Assembly: GCF_025950095.1 (NCBI RefSeq)
Contig: NZ_JAPDDR010000002.1
Coordinates: forward strand, 248,001 to 312,000
Source of the DNA: Luteolibacter rhizosphaerae
GTDB taxonomy: Bacteria > Verrucomicrobiota > Verrucomicrobiia > Verrucomicrobiales > Akkermansiaceae
Length of the DNA: 64,000 nucleotides
Direction: 5' to 3'
Under the pieces are notes generated by a model. It was not told the origin of the DNA. It ran no database searches and was given only the letters and a program-made list of their open reading frames with translations. Below, piece by piece: positions 41,737 through 50,462 of the stretch (the first letter of the stretch is position 1; every line of letters starts with the position of its first letter). Both the position numbers and the translations under genes were made by a program.

Positions 41737-42350
41737 TTCACGAGGTATACGATCAGGGCAATCCCGCCGAGCACGAGTATCGGCAGGTTGAAGGCAAGCC
41801 CGCTGCGGAATTGACGGCCGAAGTCTCCGGATAGGATCCGGCGAGCCTTGGCCCCGTTGAAGATGTTGGCACTGCGGGTCCGCGAGAAGTAGTCCGCGGC
41901 CTGCGAGAATTCGTCGTCGGCGTGCTCCGCCACCGCCATCGCGCGCTCGACGGATGTACCCATGTTGTCGCGGGTCCAAGCGTCGGGATTGATCTTCTCC
42001 AGCTTGTTGAGATGCGCGGCCAGGCAGGAGCGGCATTGCTCGAGCTCCTCGATCTCCTGACGCATGTCGATCACCTCGCGGTCGATCCGCGTCACGGTGG
42101 CGGACATCTTGTCCGTAAGCTCCGCTTGAGCCGAAATGAACTCCCGCTTGCGGACGTTCAGGGTTTCGACTTCCCGCTTCTGGCGTTCGAGGGCTTCGCG
42201 CTGCTGTTCCAGTTGCTGGAGCTGTTCCTCCGCGGCGCGCAGTTTGCCTTCGACATCTTCTCCCTGGCGACCATTGGCCGGGCCGGGGTTCATTTCCAGT
42301 TGGGTGCTACGGATCTTGATATGGTGCGTGTGCTCGGGAGCGGGTGGCAT
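41733..42350 (-). CDS. Tail-anchored coiled-coil protein A
   Basis: A 205-residue protein. A His/Pro-rich start (MPPAPEHTHHIKIRST) leads to a long coiled coil (KLRAAEEQLQQLEQQREALE, about residues 35-120) with ECRS-like cysteines (LEQCRSCLAAHL). A Phe/Arg-rich segment follows (FSQAADYFSRTRSANIF), and the very C-terminal hydrophobic helix (LAFNLPILVLGGIALIVYLV) ends in Lys. No signal peptide is seen, so the bulk should be cytoplasmic with the tail in the membrane. The frame is open to a TTG at 42398; ATG 42350 is preferred, and ATG 42293 is also possible. A perfect LexA-type operator lies 100 bases upstream. The family is not recognised. Confidence 0.8.
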   Translation of the reverse strand: MPPAPEHTHHIKIRSTQLEMNPGPANGRQGEDVEGKLRAAEEQLQQLEQQREALERQKREVETLNVRKREFISAQAELTDKMSATVTRIDREVIDMRQEIEELEQCRSCLAAHLNKLEKINPDAWTRDNMGTSVERAMAVAEHADDEFSQAADYFSRTRSANIFNGAKARRILSGDFGRQFRSGLAFNLPILVLGGIALIVYLVK

Positions 42351-42449
42351 TGCCGGAGGCGGGATGCGGGACAGCAAGGTGCTTTTACCCCGCCGCAAAA
42401 AAGCGTTCCAGAAAAATCATCAAGAACTCTTAATGAATAGGTTATGAAG

Positions 42450-42463
42450 TGTTCAAAAGAACA
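42450..42463. promoter_or_regulatory. Predicted LexA operator (TGTTC-AAAA-GAACA)
   Basis: A second exact match to TGTTC-N4-GAACA, in the gap between the coiled-coil operon (start 42350, minus strand) and the beta-helix gene (start 42574, plus strand). It is 100 bases from the former and 111 from the latter, so position alone does not decide the target. The coiled-coil operon fits better, because SOS-induced membrane proteins that affect division are a known theme. Confidence 0.75.
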
Positions 42464-42549
42464 ATTCAATCTGCGTTCTGCACTCCATTGCCAGAGGTGG
42501 GCTTCAACGATTTTTCACACAAAAGGTCTTCTCAAGATCACGGGACTGT

Positions 42550-42568
42550 GAATTTACATCGTAAATTC
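42550..42568. promoter_or_regulatory. Palindrome just before the beta-helix gene start
   Basis: GAATTTAC (42550-42557) and GTAAATTC (42561-42568) are exact inverted repeats with an ATC spacer, ending 5 bases before ATG 42574. No ribosome site is visible between them and the start. It may be an operator or an RNA hairpin that blocks translation. Confidence 0.55.
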
Positions 42569-42573
42569 ATTGT

Positions 42574-45252
42574 ATGAAAACCCTTGCTCCTCCTTCATGG
42601 CGGTCACCCTTCGTGTGGCTAGCGTTACTCCCCGTGCTCGTGGCCGGTGTTCAAGCTGGCACGATCACCGTGACCTCCAATGCGGATTCCGGTGAAGGAA
42701 GTCTCCGCGCCGCTTTGGAGGCAGCAGCGAATGGCGACGTGATCGAAGTGCCGGTCACAGGATCCATCAACCTTCAGAGCAGCTTGGTCGTGAATCGGGC
42801 TGTCTCGATCCGCGGTCCGGGATCCACCGCCCTCAAGGTCCGGCGTGGCGAAGGCATCGAGGCGAAGTTCGGCGTGTTCGAGGTCCGAAGCGGCGGAGTC
42901 TCTATCAGCCGTTTCACGATCACCGACGGGATCCGATCCGAGGGAGGCGGAATCTCCCGACAGAGCGGTGGCAGTCTGCTGATTGAAGACTGTCTGCTGA
43001 TCGGGAACCGGCAGGAGGGCGATGGATATGGGGGCGGTGCGATTTCCTTGCGAGGAGACGGCAACACGGTGATCCGCCGGTGTGTCATTCGCGATAATGT
43101 CGTCGTGGATGGAAGCGTGCAGACGGTGCACGCGGGAGGCGGGGGTATTCTGCTGGGATCCGGCAGCCTGCTGCTGGAAAACAGTTCGCTCGTGGGGAAT
43201 ACGGGCAAGCTCTATGGAGGAGGCTTGTACCTGACCGGTGGAACGGCAGATGTGAGAAACTGCACCTTCTCCGGAAACAAGGCTCCGCGGAGTGGAACCG
43301 CCCTAGGTGCGAGCGGCGGGACCCTCTACCTCCTCGGGTGCACGATCACAGCAAATCAGTCGGGATCCGCCTACTTCTTCGGTGGGAAGGTGATGATAGG
43401 AAACACGATCCTGGCTGGAAACGGAAACGGTGTGGACCTCGTGGGTGCGCGCTCCCTGACTTCCCTCGGATACAATTTGGTGGGAAGCCCGGGCAATGCC
43501 CGTTTCACGGCCCCCGGCGACGTGACGGGCGTGGCCCAGCCTCTCCTCGCCCCGCTCGGTTACTATGGTGGTAGTACTTTGATCCATCCCCCCACCCTCA
43601 ACAGCGTGCACGTGGTGGACAAGGGCAAGAGCCGCATCGGTGACGTCGATCTGGCCACCGACCAGCATGGTGGTCCGCGTCGGGTCCGGGCCCATTGGCA
43701 AGAGCCCGCACCCGGTGGCGACTTCAGCGACATCGGCGCGGTGGAGCTGTGGGAGATGCCGCAGACCGCGAGCGAAGTGGTGGTGAATACGACCGATGAC
43801 AGCGACGACGGCGTGCCCGGCAAGCTCCACTGCTCCCTACGCGAAGCCATCACCCACGTGAACAGCACGGTGAAGGGCGAGCGCATCATCCGCTTCGACA
43901 GCCGCGTCTTCGGTCCCGGGAAGCCACAACGGACCATCGTGCTCTCGAAGGCCCTGCCCCTTCTGGATCATACCAAGCTCCTCGGTCCCGGTGCCAAGCA
44001 CCTGACGCTCCAAGCCGCGGAGGCGACGAAGTTGCCGATCCTGCATCTTGGCGGCATCGAGCGCTGCACCGTCACCGGTCTGACCCTTGCAAAAGGAAGC
44101 CACTTCAGCGGCGGCGGCATTTATGCAAGCGTCCCGCTGACCCTTGAGAACTGCCACATCCGGGACTGCAGCGTGAGCGGGGAAGGCGGTGGTCTTTTCT
44201 GCAAGGCAGGTGGCCTGATCATGAGGGGCTGCACCTTCTCGGGCAACACCGCGTCGAACGGTGGAGCCGGGCTCTCCATCATCGGTGAGATTCCTTCCAC
44301 GATCGAGAACTCCACCTTCGACAACAACCGGGCCACCGGCGGGTTTGGGGGAGGCATCCAGGCTTCGGGTGAGGTAACGATCACCGCCTGTACGCTCACC
44401 CGTGGCTACGCCGGCCGTGCAGGCGGGGGTATCGGGGCGCGGCTCAACTACCCCGGCACCGCGATCACCCTGCGGAACTGCATTGTCTCCGGCAACGAGC
44501 GTTCCGATGTCAGCGGTAGCGGTCTCCACGCTGCGCCCGGCTTCGTAAGCGGCGGCTACAATTTGATCGGCACGCTTTTCTACAATCCGGACTTCACGGA
44601 TGGCGTAAACGGCGACCAGGTCGGTGTGACAGTTCCTCGTCTCGGCGCGCTGCGGAACAACGGCGGCCCCACGCCCACCCTCGCCCTGCTGTCGGATAGT
44701 CCCGCGATCGACCGCGGCATGGCCTTCGGTCTCACGACCGATCAGCGCGGCTTCGCCCGCACCTTCGATTATCCCTACGTCCACTCCGCGAACGAGGGTG
44801 ACAGAACCGATGTCGGTGCCTTCGAGCTGCAGCGCTTCTCCTTCGAGGATTGGCGCGTGCAAAACTTCACTCCGGAACAACTCGCAGGCGCCACAAGCCA
44901 GCCGGACGGCGATGCCAATGCGTCGGGAATCCCGAACTCCCTGAAGCATCTCTTCGGCATCGATCCTTCTGCCCCGGTAGATGCCGCCGCGCGTGCCGCC
45001 CTGCCGTCGATCTCGACCGCACGGGAAACGGGTCGGAACTATTTCGTGCTCACCTACCGCCGCAGCGGACTCTACTCGGGGCCGGAGGAGACGGTCGAGT
45101 ACTCCACCGATCTCAGCGAATGGCGGCCCGCCTCGCGCTACCGGACTCGCATCAGTCCTGCGGATAGCGATTCCTTCGACCAGAAGGTGGAGGTGTGGGT
45201 GGACATGAGCGGGGTGGGGAATGCCTATTTCCGCGTGGCCACGCCGGATTGA
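42574..45252 (+). CDS. Secreted right-handed beta-helix surface protein with CSLREA domain
   Basis: An 892-residue protein with signal peptide ([15 protein letters not shown]). Two beta-helix blocks contain repeated turns such as [41 protein letters not shown] and [32 protein letters not shown] near residue 417 is the CSLREA motif of secreted or adhesin-like proteins. The stretch [16 protein letters not shown] (about residue 757) with [19 protein letters not shown] is the verrucomicrobial hinge module. The C-terminus ([13 protein letters not shown] to AYFRVATPD) is the end domain shared by many surface proteins of this phylum. It is probably a cell-surface or extracellular-matrix protein; the ligand is unknown. 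Confidence 0.9.
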   Translation: MKTLAPPSWRSPFVWLALLPVLVAGVQAGTITVTSNADSGEGSLRAALEAAANGDVIEVPVTGSINLQSSLVVNRAVSIRGPGSTALKVRRGEGIEAKFGVFEVRSGGVSISRFTITDGIRSEGGGISRQSGGSLLIEDCLLIGNRQEGDGYGGGAISLRGDGNTVIRRCVIRDNVVVDGSVQTVHAGGGGILLGSGSLLLENSSLVGNTGKLYGGGLYLTGGTADVRNCTFSGNKAPRSGTALGASGGTLYLLGCTITANQSGSAYFFGGKVMIGNTILAGNGNGVDLVGARSLTSLGYNLVGSPGNARFTAPGDVTGVAQPLLAPLGYYGGSTLIHPPTLNSVHVVDKGKSRIGDVDLATDQHGGPRRVRAHWQEPAPGGDFSDIGAVELWEMPQTASEVVVNTTDDSDDGVPGKLHCSLREAITHVNSTVKGERIIRFDSRVFGPGKPQRTIVLSKALPLLDHTKLLGPGAKHLTLQAAEATKLPILHLGGIERCTVTGLTLAKGSHFSGGGIYASVPLTLENCHIRDCSVSGEGGGLFCKAGGLIMRGCTFSGNTASNGGAGLSIIGEIPSTIENSTFDNNRATGGFGGGIQASGEVTITACTLTRGYAGRAGGGIGARLNYPGTAITLRNCIVSGNERSDVSGSGLHAAPGFVSGGYNLIGTLFYNPDFTDGVNGDQVGVTVPRLGALRNNGGPTPTLALLSDSPAIDRGMAFGLTTDQRGFARTFDYPYVHSANEGDRTDVGAFELQRFSFEDWRVQNFTPEQLAGATSQPDGDANASGIPNSLKHLFGIDPSAPVDAAARAALPSISTARETGRNYFVLTYRRSGLYSGPEETVEYSTDLSEWRPASRYRTRISPADSDSFDQKVEVWVDMSGVGNAYFRVATPD

Positions 45253-45262
45253 TGCACGCTTG

Positions 45263-46424
45263 TTAGCCTCTGCGGATTTCACCCGGGGTCGAGCCGGTCA
45301 CCCGCTTGATGAAGCGGCACAGCTCGTCCCCGCCCGCGAAGCCACAGTGTTCGGCCAGATAGTCGAGAGTCCAGCTCGTCCGCTTCAGCAGCTCGGAAAC
45401 CTTTTCCGCGCGAGTGCGATCGATCTCCTGCTTCGGCGTGCGCCCGAGCGTGGCGTGAAAGCGTTGACGCAATTGCTCGCGGGAAGCTCCCGCCTCCCGG
45501 CAGAGAGTCCCGGTATCCAGAGGTTGATGCAGCGGCTGCCGGCGGATGAAGTTCATCGCCCGGGTCACCACCGGATCCGCCAGCTCCACCCGGCCGGTTG
45601 ATTCGCGGACGCTGATTCCGGGTGGAGCGATCTCGATGCGCGTGTCCGGATCGATCTTCTCGCCACCCATCATCTTCTCTAACAGAGCTGCCGCGGCCTG
45701 GCCGAACTGCCTCCCGGGGAAGCGGATGCTCGTCATGGCCGGGGTGGTCGCATGGCAGAAGACGATGTCATCGCTGACGCCGATCACCGGCACGTCCTCC
45801 GGCACGCGATATCCCGCCTGCTTCAGCGCGCGGATGGCCATGACACCGGCGATGTCATCCTTGGCGAAGAGGCCGCAAGGCTTCGGCAAGGTGCTTACCA
45901 GGCGCCATGCCATCCGCTCGTTCTGCCGGGCTCGGAGCTTCGGGGCGAAGGTGGAGGACGGCAGCTCCAGTACCCGGCATTCATGGCCCTCCCCGGCGAG
46001 CCTCTGCCGGTAGCCTTCCAGCCGCTCGGCGGAGTAGCAGCGGTTCGGCTCGTGCAGGTAGGCGAAATCCCGGAGGCCAAGTCCTAGCAGATGCTCCGCA
46101 GCCATTCTCCCCGCCGCGCGGTTGTCCAAGGTGACGCGGGGGAATCGCGGACCTTTCGCCGCTTGTTCCACGCTCAGGTTCACCACCTTGATGCCCCGTT
46201 TCTTCCATGCCTGTGCTTCCGCCGGCGTGTAGCGGAAGACGAGCAAGCCATCGCCTTGCCAGTTCTCGTCGATCCTTACCGGGTGCAGATCGCCGCCGCT
46301 CGGTTGCACGAACTCCATCTCGAAGGAATGGCCTTCGCGCAGGTAGTCCAGAATGCCGCCGTAGATCCGGTTCCCGAATCCTTGGGCCCAGTCCACCAAC
46401 CGCACTCCGACGCGCCAGCTCATG
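45263..46424 (-). CDS. XylR-like regulator: LacI-type sensor fused to AraC-type DNA-binding domain
   Basis: A 387-residue transcription factor. Residues about 1-270 form a periplasmic-binding-protein-like sensor of LacI/GalR type (GGILDYLREGHSFEMEF, AAGRMAAEHLLGLGLRDFAY, AGVMAIRALKQAGYRVPEDV). The last 100 residues carry the AraC/XylS double helix-turn-helix (LCREAGASREQLRQRFHATL, LDYLAEHCGFAGGDELCRFI). The start is MSWRVGVRLVDWAQG; an upstream extension is probably not translated. It is divergent from the phosphonate genes and separated from them by a 198-base control region with two palindromes, so it probably controls that operon in response to a phosphonate-type inducer. Confidence 0.9.
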
Positions 46425-46455
46425 CCTGCATCACGCCCTCGCGTGGCGGGGATTG

Positions 46456-46471
46456 CAAGGTCGCGACCTTG
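46456..46471. promoter_or_regulatory. 16-bp perfect palindrome upstream of the regulator gene
   Basis: CAAGGTCGCGACCTTG is self-complementary over all 16 bases and lies 32 bases upstream of the regulator start. It could be an operator for autoregulation. A short stem-loop in the regulator mRNA is the alternative. Confidence 0.55.
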
Positions 46472-46545
46472 TGTTTTTGCCAGGCTCGCCACTTTTTCTG
46501 CAATAGACGGACGAAGGCGAGGAGCCCAGAATCACCCTATTCAAA

Positions 46546-46565
46546 TTGTTTCCCAAAAGAAACAA
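46546..46565. promoter_or_regulatory. 20-base palindrome upstream of the phosphonate operon
   Basis: TTGTTTC (46546-46552) and GAAACAA (46559-46565) are exact inverted repeats separated by CCAAAA. The site ends 57 bases before the first catabolic gene. AT-rich sequence around it fits a promoter region. It is a candidate operator. Confidence 0.5.
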
Positions 46566-46622
46566 AATTGTAATGAAGGCTTGCAAGACATTCTCACAGG
46601 TCCAATCCATTCTCCCGTTCAC

Positions 46623-47765
46623 ATGAAGACCAGCGCACCGCAGGTGGCCATCGTCGGGGCCGGCATCGTCGGCCTCGCCCATGCGTGGGCGGCGGCCCGT
46701 GCCGGATGCCGGGTCACGGTCTTCGAGCGCAGCGACAAGGCGCGCGGCGCCTCCGTGCGCAACTTCGGGATGTGCTGGCCGATTGGCCAAGCCTCGGAGC
46801 ATTTCGAGACCGCGCTGCGCAGCCGCGAGCTGTGGCAGGAGTTCACTGCCGCCACGGGGGCTTATGCGCGGGCCACGGGAAGTGTGCATGTGGTGGCACA
46901 TGAGGATGAGGCCGCCGTCCTAGAGGAGTTCGTCATGGCGATGAAGGGCACGCCCTATCAAGTCTCGATGCTAACTCCCGCCCGGGTGGAGAGCGATGTG
47001 CCCGGTGTGCGCCGGGGCGTCGCCAGGGCCGGTATGCTGAGCGGCAGCGAGATCAATCTCGATCCGCGCGAGGCGCTGGCGCTACTGCCGCCCTTCCTGA
47101 AGGAGCGCCACGGGGTGGAGTTCAGGTGGAAGACCGCGGTGTGCCATGTAGGGGAAGGCGTGCTGCGCACGGCGTCCGGCGAGTCGCATGCCTTTGACGA
47201 AGCTTACGTCTGCTCGGGCCACGACTTCGAGACGCTGTTCCCCGAGGTCTTCGCGGCCAGCCCGCTGAAGCCCTGCAAGCTCCAGATGATGCGCACGGTG
47301 CCTCAGCCTGGGGGCTGGAAGCTGGGCCCGATGCTCGCCAGCGGTCTTACGCTGCGGCAGTACTCGAGCTTCCACGGCTGTCCCTCGCTGGCAGCGGTGA
47401 AGGCGCGCGTGGCCCGGGAGATGCCGGAACTGGACCGCTACGGCATCCATGTGATGGCCTCGCAGGATCGCTTCGGCTCGATCGTACTCGGCGACTCCCA
47501 TGAATATGGCGGTGATATCGAGATCTTCGACAAGATGGAGATCGACGAGCTGATGCTCCGCGAGCTGCGCAAGCTCTTCGACTTTCCCGATTGGAGGATC
47601 GCCGAGCGCTGGCACGGCATCTATGCCAAGCATTTCGGCGATGTGGAGTTCCGTGCCGATGTCTTGCCCGGTGTGCAGATCGCCACCGGTACCAGCGGCT
47701 CCGGCATGACCATGTCCTTCGGTCTGGCCGACCGTCACTTTTCCACCCGCATCGCTCCTGTTTAA
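46623..47765 (+). CDS. FAD-dependent oxidoreductase of phosphonate catabolism (TIGR03364 type)
   Basis: A 380-residue DadA-like flavoprotein. The FAD-binding motif is VAIVGAGIVGLAHAWAAARAG, followed by VTVFERSDKARGASVRNFGM. The C-terminal IATGTSGSGMTMSFGLADR closes the FAD site. The TIGR03364 group is defined by its neighbourhood with aminoethylphosphonate genes. Members oxidise the amine of aminoethylphosphonate or an N-methyl derivative to phosphonoacetaldehyde. This would be the first step here, as no PhnW transaminase gene is next to it. The gene runs directly into phnA with a 3-base gap and faces the regulator gene. Confidence 0.88.
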   Translation: MKTSAPQVAIVGAGIVGLAHAWAAARAGCRVTVFERSDKARGASVRNFGMCWPIGQASEHFETALRSRELWQEFTAATGAYARATGSVHVVAHEDEAAVLEEFVMAMKGTPYQVSMLTPARVESDVPGVRRGVARAGMLSGSEINLDPREALALLPPFLKERHGVEFRWKTAVCHVGEGVLRTASGESHAFDEAYVCSGHDFETLFPEVFAASPLKPCKLQMMRTVPQPGGWKLGPMLASGLTLRQYSSFHGCPSLAAVKARVAREMPELDRYGIHVMASQDRFGSIVLGDSHEYGGDIEIFDKMEIDELMLRELRKLFDFPDWRIAERWHGIYAKHFGDVEFRADVLPGVQIATGTSGSGMTMSFGLADRHFSTRIAPV

Positions 47766-47768
47766 GTC

Positions 47769-48992
47769 ATGATCCAAGTCAACGGTCGCAGCTACGCCCT
47801 CCCTCCGAATCCCGTCGCGGTCATCTGCCTGGATGGCTGTGCGGATGAATACCTGAGCAGTGCCATCGCGCGCGGGTGCATGCCGCGGCTGGCCGGTATG
47901 GCCCGCGATGGCTACCGCGGGATGGTGCGGGGAGCCTTGCCCTCCTTCACGAACGTCAACAACACCTCGATCGTCACCGGGGTTCCGCCGCGGGTCCACG
48001 GGATCTGCGGGAACTTCTTCCTGAATCCGGAGACGGGCGAGGAGGTGATGATGAACGGTCCGGAGTTCCGCCGCTGCGGCACCATTCTAACAGCCGCTGC
48101 GGATGCCGGGCGGAAGGTCGCCTTCATCACCGCGAAGGAGAAGCTCCGCACGGTTCTGGGTGACGGCGTGGTCGAGCGCGGCGGCATCGTCTTCTCCTCG
48201 GAGAAGGTGGACGAAGCGCGGCTCGCCACGCACGGGATCGACCGCGCCACGGAGATCATCGGCAAGCCGCGGCCGGAGATCTACTCGGGGGATGCCTCGG
48301 TCTACGTGTTGGAAGCGGGTGCCGCGCTGGCGGAGCAGGGGCGGGCGGACTTCCTCTACCTTTCCACCACCGACTTCATGCAGCACAAGTTCGGCCCGGA
48401 GGCTCCGGAGATCCTCGAGTTCCATGCTGCCATCGACGCTGCGATCGGGCGCTTGCTCGATGCCGGGTGCACGGTGGCCCTCACCGCCGATCACGGGATG
48501 AATGCGAAGAACGACAGCAGCGGCAACCCGAAGGTGATCTTCGTGGAGTCGCTGTTGCATGAGCGCTTCGGAAAATCCCTCCGCGTGATCTGCCCGATCA
48601 CCGATCCATATGTGGTTCATCACGGTGCCTTGGGTTCGCTGGTGATGGTGCATTTGGAGGATCCCGCGATGCGCGATGCCGTGGCCGAATACCTCTTCGC
48701 ACAGGAGGGGATCACCGAAGTGCTGACCCGCGAGCAGGCGGTTGAAAAACTCGAGCTTGCCCCCGATCGGATCGGCGAGCTGGTGGTTCTCTCCGGTCGT
48801 GACGTGGTGGTCGGCAAGTCGCCGGAACATCACGATCTCTCCGTGCTCGAAGGCGGGCTGCGCTCGCATGGAGGTCGCTATGAGGAGATGGTCCCGCTGG
48901 TTCTGTCGAAGCCGCTCACGCCGGAGCTCCGGCGCTTGGCGGAGGGGGATCCGCGAAACTTCGATGTCTTTCACTTCGCTTGCCACGTCTGA
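47769..48992 (+). CDS. phnA: Phosphonoacetate hydrolase PhnA
   Basis: Splits the C-P bond of phosphonoacetate to acetate and phosphate with two zinc ions. The 407 residues have the alkaline-phosphatase-type core. Visible active-site residues are Asp22 in CLDGCADEY, nucleophile Thr61 in PSFTNVNNTSIVTG, Asp202 and His206 in STTDFMQHKFGP, Asp241-His242 in TADHGMNAK and His367 in SHGGRYEEMVP. The spacings (39 residues between Asp22 and Thr61, and between Asp202 and Asp241) match those in the Sinorhizobium enzyme. It is the last catabolic step of the cluster and is co-transcribed with the oxidoreductase and dehydrogenase genes. Confidence 0.95.
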   Translation: MIQVNGRSYALPPNPVAVICLDGCADEYLSSAIARGCMPRLAGMARDGYRGMVRGALPSFTNVNNTSIVTGVPPRVHGICGNFFLNPETGEEVMMNGPEFRRCGTILTAAADAGRKVAFITAKEKLRTVLGDGVVERGGIVFSSEKVDEARLATHGIDRATEIIGKPRPEIYSGDASVYVLEAGAALAEQGRADFLYLSTTDFMQHKFGPEAPEILEFHAAIDAAIGRLLDAGCTVALTADHGMNAKNDSSGNPKVIFVESLLHERFGKSLRVICPITDPYVVHHGALGSLVMVHLEDPAMRDAVAEYLFAQEGITEVLTREQAVEKLELAPDRIGELVVLSGRDVVVGKSPEHHDLSVLEGGLRSHGGRYEEMVPLVLSKPLTPELRRLAEGDPRNFDVFHFACHV

Positions 48993-49015
48993 AATCCGCG
49001 GCGCATCGTCCCTGC

Positions 49016-50449
49016 ATGTCCTGGTCCCCGCTTCATCTTCCTTCCTACATCGCGGGCCAGCCGGTCGCCACCGGGCGGACGCTCGAGGTGCATTATCCGT
49101 GGGATGGCTCGCTAACAGGTTCGGCCGCGCTCATCGGGCCGGAGCATCTGGACCAGGCGATCACGGCCGCGCTTGGCTTCCCGAAGGAAGCGCTGACGCG
49201 CCGGGATCGACACGATATCCTGCGCAAGGCGGCCGCCCTGCTTGCCTCGCGCCGCGATGAATTCGCGGCACTCATCACCCGCGAGACCGGGCTCGCCATC
49301 CGCGAGGCGAAGTACGAAACCACCCGTAGCTCGGACGTGCTGGAGTTCGCCGCGATGGAGGCGCTGCGCGATGACGGGCGGATCTTTTCCTGTGACATCA
49401 CCCCGAACGGGCGTTCGCGGAAGATCTTCACCTCCCGCTATCCGGTCCAGCTGGTCGCGGCGATCACGCCTTTCAATCACCCGCTCAACCAAGTGGTTCA
49501 CAAGCTGGCTCCGGCCATTGCCGCAGGGGCGCCGGTCTTGCTGAAGCCCTCCGATCGGACTCCGCTGACGGCACTCAAGTTTGCCGAAGTGCTGTATGAG
49601 GCGGGATTACCCGGCCCTATGCTCAGTTTGTTCCTGGGCGATATCGGGGGGATCGTCACGCCGATGATCACGGACGACCGCGTGGAGATCGTTACCTTTA
49701 CCGGCTCGGTGGAGATCGGAAAGAACATCGCGCGAACCTGCGGATATAAGCGGCTTTGTCTCGAACTAGGGGGGAATTCACCGCTGATCGTCCTTAACGA
49801 TGCGGATCCCGACCTGGCGGCCAAGCTTGCGGCGGAGGGTTCGTTCCGGAATTCGGGGCAGCGTTGCACCGCGGTGAAGCGGATCCTTGTCCAGGACGGC
49901 ATTCTTGAGGCTTTCACCGAGCGCTTTGTCGCGCTGACACGCGAGCAATACGGCTGTGGCGATCCCGAGGATCCGGCGACCATGGTGGGGACGGTCGTTC
50001 ACGAGCCCTCCGCGATGGAACTGCAGCGCCGGGTGGAGGCCGCGGTGGGAATGGGTGCGAAGATCCTCCACGGTGGCGGACGCAGAGGGGCCCTGCTGGA
50101 GCCCACGATCATCGCGGATGTGCCCCGTGATGCGGAGATGGTGGCGCTGGAGAGCTTCGGCCCCCTGGCGCCGATCCTCCCGATCCGGGACCTCGATGAT
50201 GCCATCCGCTACTACAATTCCGGGCCTTTCGGCCTGAGTGGCGGCATCGTCACCAATGACCTCTCGCTCGCCCTGAAGGCATGCAAGGAATTGAAGGCTG
50301 GCACGACGAACGTGAACGAGGTACCTGGTTACAGGCTGGAACTCACCCCCTTCGGCGGGACCCGGGATTCAGGCCTCGGGGTGAAAGAAGGCGTGATCGA
50401 GGCGATCAAATTCTTCACTCACGAGAAAACCTGGTCGCTGCCTTGGTAG
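49016..50449 (+). CDS. phnY: Phosphonoacetaldehyde dehydrogenase PhnY
   Basis: An NAD(P)-dependent aldehyde dehydrogenase of 477 residues that makes phosphonoacetate. The catalytic Cys284 is in SGQRCTAVKRI and the general base Glu250 in LELGGNSP, 34 residues apart as in the ALDH superfamily. The NAD site shows FTGSVEIGKNIA. The start is the ATG giving MSWSPLHLPSYIAGQ; the frame is open a little further upstream into the phnA end. Assignment as PhnY rather than another ALDH rests on its place between phnA and the transporter gene and on the conserved C-terminal end FGGTRDSGLGVKEGVIEAI. Confidence 0.9.
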   Translation: MSWSPLHLPSYIAGQPVATGRTLEVHYPWDGSLTGSAALIGPEHLDQAITAALGFPKEALTRRDRHDILRKAAALLASRRDEFAALITRETGLAIREAKYETTRSSDVLEFAAMEALRDDGRIFSCDITPNGRSRKIFTSRYPVQLVAAITPFNHPLNQVVHKLAPAIAAGAPVLLKPSDRTPLTALKFAEVLYEAGLPGPMLSLFLGDIGGIVTPMITDDRVEIVTFTGSVEIGKNIARTCGYKRLCLELGGNSPLIVLNDADPDLAAKLAAEGSFRNSGQRCTAVKRILVQDGILEAFTERFVALTREQYGCGDPEDPATMVGTVVHEPSAMELQRRVEAAVGMGAKILHGGGRRGALLEPTIIADVPRDAEMVALESFGPLAPILPIRDLDDAIRYYNSGPFGLSGGIVTNDLSLALKACKELKAGTTNVNEVPGYRLELTPFGGTRDSGLGVKEGVIEAIKFFTHEKTWSLPW

Positions 50450-50462
50450 AGTGAACACGACG

